64,000 bases of DNA, from assembly GCA_000697665.1 (NCBI GenBank), contig KL197750.1, positions 202,778-266,777 on the forward strand, given 5' to 3'. A program made the translations under genes and the position numbers. Positions 47,637 through 57,920 of the stretch are shown here, in pieces. Under the pieces are notes generated by a model that worked only from the letters and a program-made list of their open reading frames with translations, was not told the DNA's origin and did no database searches. The stretch is from Jaapia argillacea MUCL 33604 (Eukaryota; Basidiomycota; Agaricomycetes; Jaapiales; Jaapiaceae). How positions within the stretch are numbered: the first letter of the stretch is position 1; each line of letters starts with the position of its first letter.

Positions 47637-50600
47637 TTAATACTCCTCATATTGATCCTCGACGTCCTCAATGGTCTCACCCTCCACCCTCTCTTCGTCA
47701 TCAAGGCCAGCCAGCTCCTCCATATCTGACTCCTCGTCCATCATTTCGATCTCGTTGTCGAGGGGTTCAACCTCTCCAAAGTTCTCTTCTTCATCCTCGT
47801 CACTCAGTTGATAAATGGCAGGCTCAGGATCTGCACGGCTTCCTGGAGGATGGCCAACTCCATGACCGAGGTAGCGGCTGGCCATGTCTCGATCAACAAA
47901 CCTAGGTGTTGCCGGTTAAGTAAAAAGGTGCAATTAGAATAGAGATGCTCGAACCTGTTGGCATAGTAGTATACATAGTCACCATCAGGATGACGAGCCA
48001 GAGATGGGCCAAGCAGCTCGGTGGTGGTCCCATCAGAATAGGCCGGAATTATGTGGCATCCACGAATGACATGACTGGGGTCAAGGAACCCAAATGCATC
48101 AGAGGAGTACCCTGGCACGAACTGGAGAGGATCGAGACGACGCAGCTCGTCTCCACCTCCCCAAGCATCATGGTGGGAGTACCATCGAACCCACAAAAAG
48201 TCAAGTCGTACCGGATCATGCGAAAACCTGTGCTCAAGCTGGGCGTGGAAGACCCCAATAACGCGCGCATAACCGAATGGGTGAAGTTTGGTAGCTGCCT
48301 CATCGCAACGCCCCAACGAGACGAGGATGTTGCATTTATCAGTAGTCGGATTGATTAGATCCTGATCACGCTGTAGATCGTACGTGGTGAAATGGAAGCG
48401 TATTGTCGAGTGTTGATAAATGCGTTCATCACGGAAGTAGAACTCGAGTTCGCCCGCGGTAATTGCTGCTGCAGGAATGGTTGTAAGGATATGCTCCTTC
48501 AAGCGTCCTTGAAGGTGGGCTCGGAGACGTGGAAGAAAGTCCTAGTGTTGGGAAAGTTAGTGGGCTCAATGTCGTTCAGTCGTACAACGGCGCCAGCACT
48601 CACGGTGAATGCGGGATCTGTCGCATTCCTGGCTAGCCATGGTCCAAGGTAACGGGCATTCCTATGTCTCTGCTCTTTACTAGCAGAGACATGTGTGGCG
48701 ATGAGAATCTCATTGACCTCCTCCGACCCCTTGGGCTTGAAGCCAGGGACCTCAACACCACTCTCAACCAGCTCCTGAGCCATTCGCCTCATCTCTGCCT
48801 CTCGCACATCCATGCTGACAATCTGCCCAGTTGCTTGATTCTTATTGGTGTGTTGATACCGAACCTTGAGCCGACGATGTTCCAACTCGCTCTTCACAAT
48901 GAGAGTCAGAATATTTTCGGAACAAGAGAAGCAATGTTACTCACGATTTGTGTAGAATATGAATCAGTTGTCCCCATCATGCGGATAGTAGAAACATAGT
49001 CGCCAAGTGCATGCACCTTATATTGCTTCAAATTGAAGGTGCGACGTCGGCGACCGGTATTGCTGGTGCCGATGGCTGGACGTGTCGCAGGGGGGTCTTT
49101 GCGAGGCTGCCGACGTGCTTCAGCTCGGCCCCTGGCCGCGTATTCTTGTTCCGTTTCCCGTGTTTCAAACGCGGCACATGTGACTCTCTGAAAAAGCCGG
49201 AGTTCCTTCCCAAGCCAAGTGGTGAGTCTATCGAGAACCTTGAGGGAGGATTCCGTTTGCAATCTAAATTTGGCTACGGAATGCCAAGCTGCCAATGTAT
49301 AGAGGAGATCGAGAAGCTGCTCGTTGTGTGGTGATGGGAGGAGGCCTTCGAAGCAGGGAATTGCACACTGCAAAGTTGGTCAACCTACAAAGAGCGATCG
49401 CATGAATTATGTAGACTCACTTGCAGTATGTCCTCAAAGTCTCGCGCAGCCAACTTCTTCATCTCAGAGACATTTTCACAAAACCGTCGTATTGTCGACT
49501 TCCCGAAGATGGGTACTAGGCGGAAGCTGTGGTGATCGATAAGTAATACATTCGGGTAAATGATTAAAGGGGATAGATCACCGTCGATTGAGTTCAAGCA
49601 CCAATGTTGCATCGGCAGCCTCGAGAATTCGAATGAGATGAGCAAATACCACTTTCCAGACTCCCAATTCAAACTCATGCATCAAATCAACTACCAGCAT
49701 CACGAACAGGTTGAATCCAAATTGGGCCAGTGGTGAGAAGGCATTCTGTGTCGGTGAGGTGAAAATGTGTCATGGAGTCGGGGAGAAGACGGCTTCACCT
49801 TCGTTGGGACAAGAGACTCAGACTTGAGGAGATCCTCGACCTTCTCGCTATTCACAACATATCCATCTTGATATATTATTTTCCTTGCGGCAATGATCTT
49901 GTTTCGCCGATCATCGTTATCGATCCGGGCCTTGTCAACACGGCAGTCGCGATCCTCTTTGTGTCCGAGAAGTCCGAGATTTTCAATGGTCACCAGGCAC
50001 CGTGGACAAGGGCACCCACCCATATCACGGATTGTAGCAATCAATACCCTTAGATACTTGTCAAGCCTCGAAGAGATCAAATACAAGACAACACTCACTT
50101 CTCGGGGTAATCAGCCGAGTAGACAAACATCCTAGGGTAGATGCGCCGAACAATGCCATCTGTGCATTTGATGACAAGTCCATGCTGGTACGCTTCAAGA
50201 AACTCTTCATCAAGTAGCTTCTCCCATGCGGCGTGGAATAGCTCTCGTCGACAGTGAGCGAGAAGGGGCGCAGAGGCGCCTTTGTCATCCTTGACTTGTC
50301 GAACAAAGTCTTGAATGTTCCCTGGGAGCTGAAAAAGTACAATTAAGTGCTTAGACATCCGTAGAGTAAGAAATGACATACCGAAGGGATGTATGCAATG
50401 TGGTGAGCTGCACGAGAACGAGGTTTTGCACGAGTGTACTTCGACTGGTTTCCGACATACAAATAGCCCGGCCAGAGTTTTGCTTGACCGAACTGGGCGA
50501 CGTGTGTACTATCTGATGCGAACATGAGGGCAGCAACTGCGCGAGGAAGGGCGCAACCAGGCTCGTGAGGTGATGATTGAAGTTTAGCATCAGCATCGAG

Positions 50601-51873
50601 GAAGGCCTGCGTCGTGAAAAGCTCATCGTAAACTCGTTCTGGAGGGCCATCTACACCAGGTCGCTGGTACCATTTCTCGTATGGGTGGAAATGGAAGTCT
50701 TTTGAATCGGTGTTGTGCCCGAAGACAGACGTGATAACCTGCGTGATTGAGCGGTGCCAGAAACCCGGGATCTCGAAGTGGTGCCCCGCCACGTCGATCT
50801 CAGCTGGTTGGTCAGGTAGTGTTTCCGTCCTGGCTGAAACACGAGCCTCCGCAGCTGCAGCTTTCTTCGCAGCCAAAGTCTGCTTCACGCCGCTAGGGAT
50901 CCCGATCGTAAGGGTGGATTCCCTCCAACCATTGCGCCGGTCTTGCCAAGGTAAAGGTGTGTCCTCTAGCTGCTTGTCGAGTTGACGAAAATCAACTCCA
51001 ACAAGATCGGTGGTACTGAAATCAGGACGAGTGATCAGGGCCTGTAGTGCCTCCCGATCTTCCAAGGACTTGGACCGTGAGCCCATCCAATGATGGTAGG
51101 CGAACCGCCATGATGACAGGTTGGGGTACGGATGAATGATTTCGCTAACGGGACGAGGAGAGAATACGGGTGTTCCGAGGGAAGTGTGGGGTAAACGGAA
51201 GAATGGGTTGGGCCCACTGATTGGAGACACGGGGGTCGGAACTGCGGGATAAATCCTTGTAATGCCGAACGAATCAGCAGGCACCTTCAGCTTCTCGGTT
51301 GTAATCGGGAGCTGTGTTTCTGCGGAGTTGTGAGGTTCAGTGTCGGCATCAGGCGAGGTTGAGTCGGGAGGTGCAGGTGCAGGAGATGGAGGTGCCGGGG
51401 GAGGTTCAGGTTCTTCGGGGAGCATATCGACCACTTTCCACGTTGGCCGACGTACACGATGCGATCGACGCGTCGATGACTCTGCCAGCTCCGGTGCTGT
51501 CATGGCAGTAGCTGTTCCAGCTATTTCTATCATGGGCTAAAAGGTGTAAGATGTTTGCCATGGAAAGAAACAGACAATCGGGTCACTCACCAAATGACCA
51601 GACATTTCGATGTCCATCGTAACGGTCGCGCCATCGTCAGGTTGTGGCGTAGACCCACCCTGGGTTATTCTCGTTGAAAACGGATGACAAGACCAACGAG
51701 AAAAAGAAACTCACCTCTTCAGTGTCCATACGGGGAAGCTTGCTTTGTCGCTCATACTCCTGACCGGCTTCAAATGCCTCGCGCGCCCGTTTGTGAACCA
51801 CCTCACACCTTCTCTCGTGTCTGGTGAGGTACTGGTCTTTACCGTAGTACTTGCCACACACACATGTCGGCAT
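47637..51873 (-). CDS. Plavaka transposase
   Basis: This is the transposase of a KDZ-superfamily element. I take the start at MPTCVCGKYYGKDQYLTRHE, a zinc-finger-like N-terminus (C-C-H-C spacing) expected to bind DNA; the frame is open further upstream but without family features. Then come a Pro-rich region and the conserved core: GFWHRSITQVITSVFG, FHFHPYEKWYQRPG, ERVYDELFTTQAFLDADAKL, VAALMFASDSTHVAQFGQAK, LWPGYLYVGNQSKYTRAKPR, CPCPRCLV, VMLVVDLMHEFELGVWKVVF, SEMKKLAARDFEDILQCAIP, LYTLAAWHSVAKFRLQTE and ALGDYVSTIRMMGTTDSYST. All exon junctions I checked (for example 51715, about 50370, 50098 and 49790) keep frame with GT-AG introns. The C-terminus is strongly acidic. I see no internal stop, so the element may be autonomous. 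Confidence 0.82.
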
Positions 51874-52314
51874 TTCAAGGGTAGATAAAGAAGGATGTCG
51901 GAGAGAGGCGAGGCAGGCTGATGCTCGGAGCAAGCCACACAAGGAATTTTGAGATAACGTGGAGAGGGCCGATACAGACAACACTGCAGCAGCAACCAAG
52001 GAGAAAACACTGATCCAGCCTGACCAGAACTTCATGGGGGTTGAGGGAAAATGCCTAGCTCGCAGTCATGGCCTGAGCGGTTGACTCGGAATATTTGAAG
52101 TTGACTCCGATGAAGCGCGTTGCTTGTCGGTGTTAGGCTCCGGTTACTCGCAAGGCTGACAAGATAATTGTAATGTATTGAAGGATATATAGCAGATTGT
52201 AATCAGTCGACAAGGAAGTTGCATGGTTGTAGGGCAATGGCAAGATCGTCGCAAGCTGGCCGCGTCCTCACGAGCGCTTACCGAGGTGCGGCAAGATGAC
52301 CAAAGTCTTACAAA

Positions 52315-52356
52315 CTCTGCAAGCCACTACCAGACGCGGGGTATTTTCCTGATGAT
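52315..52356. repeat. Right terminal inverted repeat of the Plavaka element
   Basis: Its reverse complement begins ATCATCAGGAAAATACCCC and matches the left end at 45408. A second subterminal copy (CTCGGTAAGCGCTC on the minus strand) lies near 52270-52285. Confidence 0.65.
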
Positions 52357-52922
52357 CTTCGCGATCTGTCGCCACAAAGCCTACCATGGTCGCCCGTAAA
52401 GTTCCTTTCTTGACAGAGTCAAGCAGAGAGCTAAAGACTCACAGTCACAATATCTACGTCATCCCTAGCGCTCTGTCAATCTTCCAACCAGTTCGAGGTC
52501 ATTATAATTCATCCAAGACGACCTCGCTGGCCAAGAAGATGAATATGAGCTGGGACTCGGACTTGCTAATTTCCGCGTGACCGTATGACCGTGACTCGTC
52601 ACGTGCGTGTTTCCCCTCATTCTGCGCCTCAGGCCTCTCAGGCTCCGTGTCAAAATTCGTGCATAGCTCCGATGTTTCCCAATTTCCAAAGCGTCGGCAG
52701 GAATGTTCTTCAGCCTACACCTCATTAGTATTCCCGCTCTACCTTTACATCTGGCAAGATTGGTGCCATGTAAATTTTAGACTTTGGGATCTTGGGCGGC
52801 GATCAATTCCAGACTGCTTCATAACAACCCGAACGCACCTGGGATCCATCTACACTGCTTTTTTCTTGGCCTTTTGCCTGCTCTGACTGTAGGTGGATAC
52901 CACTCCATTCTGGTCTTCAATA
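52357..52922. other. Intergenic, upstream of the double kinase gene
   Basis: No gene is recognised. The promoter of the double kinase gene should lie here, directly beside the transposon end. Confidence 0.4.
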
Positions 52923-55459
52923 ATGGCGAATTTCGTCGCGTATGCCCTGCGGAAGTCAGTATGTGCTTGTTAAACCTTTCTCAAGCACAATTCGCTAACC
53001 CCAGGCAATTCGATCGCTTTCTGCTTTACCCTTTCTTTGCAGTTATCGCTGTTTGGAATCATCGTAAACTTCTCGTCCGACAAAGACGAAGAACCTGTCG
53101 ATCTCAGCGAGGAGGTGACCGTCGTGAGAGGGTCCTTGGCCACTGGCGGTTTCTGCTAGATCTTCCTCGGAGAACGGAAAAGTGGTGGAAAGGTGTCTGC
53201 TGTGGCGATGAAACGTCTGACAGTGTACGCCAATCGCACTACGACAGCGGTGCTAGTACGATTTCCAGCTTTCTCTCTGAATTTGCATCCCTGATCTTAC
53301 CATGATCAGTTGTTTCGTCGGGAAGTGAAGCTATGGTCTAAACTCCATCACCGACACATTTTGCCACTTTTGGGATATTCGATCGAGAATGATCCTCAAT
53401 TCTTTTATATGATATCACCTTGGGCGAGCAATGGGGACTGTATGCGCTACTTGGAGCGCCATCCAGAAACTCGTCGGTTACCATTGGTAAGTTTAGGTAT
53501 ATGGCTTCTGTCAGCGGTATCTATTCCAACAATTACCCATATACAACAAGTTGCAGATGCACTACGTTACCTTCACTCAGGAGAAGCTGGCTTCACATAC
53601 ATCCATGGTGATCTGAAAGGGGTCAGCTCTCATTCTCGTCAATTCCCTGGAATTTAATGCTGACTTCAGTAGAATAATGTGCTTATATCAGATGATGGAC
53701 AGGCTCTGTTGGCAGATTTTGGTCTCTCCCGTTATGCGGACAAGATGCAGTTGATGTCTCAAACCATGTCCAATATATCAAATCACGGCCATGTTCATTT
53801 TGTTGCACCCGAACTCCTCGTAACCGACACTAGACCAACAAAAGAGAGTGATGTATACGCCTTTGGATGTCTGATAATCCAGGTTTGGGCTTCCTTCATC
53901 ATATCTCATGCCGGGGCTCAGAATTTGGCAGATCTTCACAGGGGATCTTCCATTTGCTAACTGTTCGGTTGTCCGGGTGATGCATTTGAAGGGCACCGGA
54001 GAATGCAAGCCGCCTCGTCCCGAAAGCCAAGAGCTTCTTGCTGCTGGACTTGATGATAAGATGTGGTTCCTTGTTGAGAGATGCTTGGATTACGAGTCAT
54101 CGTTGAGACCGCTCATTGGAGATGTCTCTCTCGCCCTATCAGACGGAGTGGATATACGCAAGGTTCTTCCGCTACGCTTGACTCTCCCTCGTGAGGATAA
54201 CCTGCCTTCCGATCTCGTGAGTCCCTTTCATCATACCTTACTCAAGTGCTCGCCGGTTCATCCCTATCCAGCAACAACAGGACACCTCCGTCTCACCTCC
54301 GTCTCACAACCAAATCAAATCATCACCATCGACGAGCGGATTGGACCTGTGTGATTGTGACGGACCGAAGGACCTCACCGGGGTGGTGCGTGTCGTTCGT
54401 GGCCCTCTAGACTCCAACTCCCTCTTTGAGTACTACGAGGGAGTTTTTGACAGAGAAGGGCGGAAAGAGAAGGTTTCCATGGATCGTTTTCGATACTTGT
54501 TGAATGCGGCTGAAACTGAAAGAGAGCATTTGTTAACGGTGTGCCAACTTAGTGTGACCGTCTTTCACATGCTCACATGCCTAATGTCCCCTTACTTTCA
54601 GGTATTTCTTCGGGAGGCCGGAATCTGGTCCCGATTTGATCACCCCTTCATTCTACCACTTTATGGAGTTGCATTTCTTAGTGAATGCCCATCGTTAATT
54701 TTACCCTGGGATATTGGAGAGGACTGCATCGATTTCCTGTTGCAGTACCCAACGTTCAACCGCAAGAAACTTGTGCGTTATGGCGGCAATCCGGTCACAT
54801 GAACTAAGTTACAGTACTCATCTATATGTCTAGATTCTGCAGATTGCAGACGCGTTAGAGTATCTATACTCTGGAAAATCGGGGCAGCCGTTTGTCCACG
54901 GAGATATTCGAGGGGTGAGGATATATTCTGTATTGACGATATGCCACTCAACTATCGCCACAGGCTAGCATCAGCATTTCCGCCAGGGGCCATCCACTCT
55001 TATCCAATTTTAATATCACACGCTCCGTGGAGGAGAAGGTGTACCGGACAGCCTCGCCTTCAAGTGCAAGGAGGATACCAGCGGGCCCTGCCCGATTCTG
55101 TGCCCCCGAACTTCTCATCAACCATCGAACAACATTACAAACTGATGTTTATGCATTTGGATGTTTGGTGATCCAAGTGGGTTCTCTCTGCCGATAACTG
55201 TTAATCAAGCTCAGATTCTACTTGCCAGATTTTTACGGGCCGGCTGCCTTACCATTATATAGAGCATGAGTTCCAATTGATGGTAACAATCACGCGTGGT
55301 GGGAAGCCCAGAAGACCCTTGGATGCGGCTGCGAAGTCAGCGGGCTTGAACGACCGCTTGTGGGCGCTTGTGGATCAGATCTTGGACCCCGACCCCAAAC
55401 TCAGGCCAACGATGAGCCAGATCAAAACCTCGCTAATGGCATTTAATGAAGAGATATGA
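52923..55459 (+). CDS. Double kinase protein: TKL kinase plus pseudokinase
   Basis: Two tyrosine-kinase-like domains lie in tandem. The first has an N-lobe with GSLATGGF and AVAMKRL, FRREVKLWSKLHHRHILPLL, YMISPWASNGDCMRYLERHP, the catalytic HGDLK with NNVL, ADFGLSRY (DFG) and FVAPELL, so all key residues are present. The second reads GPLDSNSLFEYYEG with no glycine loop, VSMD in place of VxxK, HGDIRGASIS in place of HGDLKxxN, and LLSNFNITR in place of DFG. It is thus a pseudokinase, though its FCAPELL and DVYAFGCLVIQIFTGRLPYH are kept. A TAG at 53157-53159 lies in the first domain's glycine loop. It may be a nonsense change, or part of a 36-nt in-frame GT-AG intron (from gtgaga to ctgctag). 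The start at 52923 is tentative. About eight introns are present. Confidence 0.72.
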
Positions 55460-57920
55460 CAACGGTAAGTTGAAGAAATTTGCCAACTGCTTCGGGCTTC
55501 CTCGCCATGTTGACGGTTGGTGTCACTTTCACCTTCAGGTAATATCTGAATCTTCAACACCGTCTCAAGGTGCTATGCGTGCTCGAAAGCGTATTTCTAT
55601 TATAAAGAACGTGGGTCATAACGAGGCGTGGATTGACAGTCATTCGGTACATATTTATACGGTATATACCATTCATTCGAGGGGCTCGAAGTTCACTTGA
55701 TCGACATCCAGCAGTCGTCCTGCCCCTGAGCCAATCGCGCAATAATTCACAACGATGCAGGTCGCTGCCGAGTATGATATCTTTACAAAAGGCTCCCCTT
55801 AGCCATCACGGGTGGTTGGTCGAGCTAGGGAACATATGCAGCCAGGTCTTCAATACATCCATCTGCGATGAATGACACGTCAGAATTGGTTCCGTTGCGA
55901 TGAGAAGAGGTTGTGCGATGATACGAACTTGAATCCATCTACGTGCCTTCATAATTCTTCCTTGTTGCTTTCGGAGGCACATATCCCCTCTCCAGGACCA
56001 AATAGCAACCCAAGCTTCCGTCAATGTTATGATGAGGGGATGTAGGTTTTGAGTATATGGTGAAGAGATGCAAGTTTTCAGGGGTTCGAAAGACACGAGT
56101 CGGGCGATGAAGGGTTAAGGTGACTTGAGGAAGGATGTGTATGCGAATGAGAGATACTTCTGTGAACGAAGATTGAGATGGGTTCTTGGATATATATGTT
56201 GGGGACGATGACGTTGAAGAAAGCGGACATTGGGTGATCTGAAAGGTATCAAAGGTCATGATGGTGGCAGGAAAGACGTGAGCACGCACCAATAGTATCA
56301 TCCAATCTCCCTCTCTCCTCCTTCACCAAAGTCAGCCTCGTTACCCCTCCGTCGACACCTCCTCCCTCCGTTCGCTTTTACCAGAATCTCCCGGGGACAA
56401 CACCCATCAAATTCTCCGTTATCCTTCAGATGATAACTCCACCGAAATCAGAAACTCCCCCTTGCTCAGACTCCCATCCTTCTCCAGTACGAAACGTTCT
56501 CATTCAACCCATCTTCTTCCGATGATGCGATTGAGGGGATGACAGTTCTGAGATGCGTACGATGGACAGTAGATGTAGAGTCCGAATGTGCGGGATGTAA
56601 GTTGTAGGTTTCGAGTTGCATGCAAGAGGATGTGGGCTTTGATTAGTATGCTCGTGGAGATGGGTGTGTGTGCGAACACGGATGTGTACTCGAAAGGAGA
56701 AAGTAGTTGTTGGAACGAAAGATCATGATTTGATCAGGACGAGAAAATGGATCCGGGTTCTGGATATATGTTGGGAACGGAAGGTCGCTTGAAGGACCTG
56801 GAGTTACGGAAGGACATAAGGATGGTGGAGGTGGAGGGATATGAGATATACACACGGGTATCAAGATCCAACGTCCTTCTCGCTCATTGAACTCCAGTTC
56901 CTTTTGTCGTCAAACCCTCCTTTCTCCATCGTCGAAATCTACCTTCCATCCTCCACCTCGACATCAAATTCCCCCTCTACCCATCCTTCCCGGACCAACT
57001 TCCCAACCCTATCTCTACCGAATCCCCCTCCCTCCTCTCCGCCCAAAACGAATCACGCTCAGTAGCCCTCTCCCACAAATCTGCCCCTCCTCCACAATCG
57101 AGCCCTCACTACACTACAGAATCTTCATCCTTCCTCCTCTTCCTAAACCATAGCCTCCCTCTTCAGGTCCCTATACGATCTCAGTGAATAGTCTCCAACT
57201 CAATATTCCCCCTCTCGCAACGACACCCACCATCTGACTCATCCATCACCTCCGACACCACACCCCATGCATAGTATGCATCCGATCGAGTTGTGATTCG
57301 AAAGCCAGATGATATACGAAGTTTTCTCCGAACCTGAATAGTTGGTACAGCAGGGGAGCGAGAGTTGGATATGGTGTGAGGTTTGTTAGGCTAGGGAACG
57401 AGGGAGGTTTCCTCGCTCTCGGACGCTTCTCATCCTCAAAGGGAACGCAAAACGTACGACTCTCCTTAGTCTTTCAAGACATTGGGGTTGAGATTTTGCG
57501 ATGAGAGGATCCGATTTTGAGTATGCGATGAGTTTGGAGTGTGCGAAGAGTGAAGGGAGTGGCGGTATTGACGTGCGTGAAACCGAAGTTAGGTTTCTAT
57601 GAGAGGTATGTGAGATTTAATATTGAAGAGATGCGGGGCTTGAGGCTCTGCGTTATGCGGAAATTGACGAGAAATGGTAGACTTGTTACGGCGTCTCTCA
57701 TACACAGAATTCAAAGACGAGCCATGTTCTGTGTATGGAGAGAAATGGGAGAAGTAATGAGATACTTAGCCGAGACGCGATCAGGTGACCTGGACGCGTT
57801 GGACTTTCGCACGGTTCAACTTCTCAGATCGACAACGAAGGTCGGTTCCGACTGCAACATTTTCAAGCTCAAGTTCACCGTACTAACCCAAGTCCAAGTC
57901 CAGCACTAATAACAACAACA
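55460..57920. other. Gene-poor stretch, 2.5 kb, with faint internal repetition
   Basis: No intact gene is recognised. Minus-strand frames at 55939-56301 and around 56500-56864 share a pattern (LHLFTIYSKPTSPHH versus LHLLSIVRISELSSPQSHH), which suggests an old tandem duplication, possibly of an F-box-like gene now decayed. The plus-strand frame 57541-57909 (about 120 codons) has no recognisable domain. The last 100 bp hold the kinesin promoter. Confidence 0.35.

Larger units (their letters stand above)
45408..52356 (-). mobile_element. Plavaka-type (KDZ) DNA transposon, apparently complete
   Basis: The ends match in inverted orientation: left ATCATCAGGAAATTCCCC, then TCTGGTAAGCGCTTACAAG; right, read from outside, ATCATCAGGAAAATACCCC, then TCTGGTAGTGGCTTGCAGAG. 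Between them lie two genes on the minus strand, the Plavaka transposase (47637-51873) and a DUF6698 gene (45810-47366), with no other gene. The length of about 7 kb suits the group. Short motifs with CTGGTRA repeat inside both ends, as is usual for KDZ elements. An 8-bp target duplication, expected of the superfamily, is not evident next to these ends, so the exact borders may lie a few bases off. Confidence 0.75.

Noticed and set aside
51874-52035. Signal-peptide-like N-terminal extension of the transposase frame (MKFWSGWISV onward)
   Set aside because: A secreted transposase makes no sense, and the zinc-finger-like start at 51873 fits the family; the extension is probably leader sequence read by chance.
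57541-57909. Open frame of about 122 codons before the kinesin gene
   Set aside because: It does not start with ATG as drawn, shows no domain, and lies in what should be the kinesin promoter.
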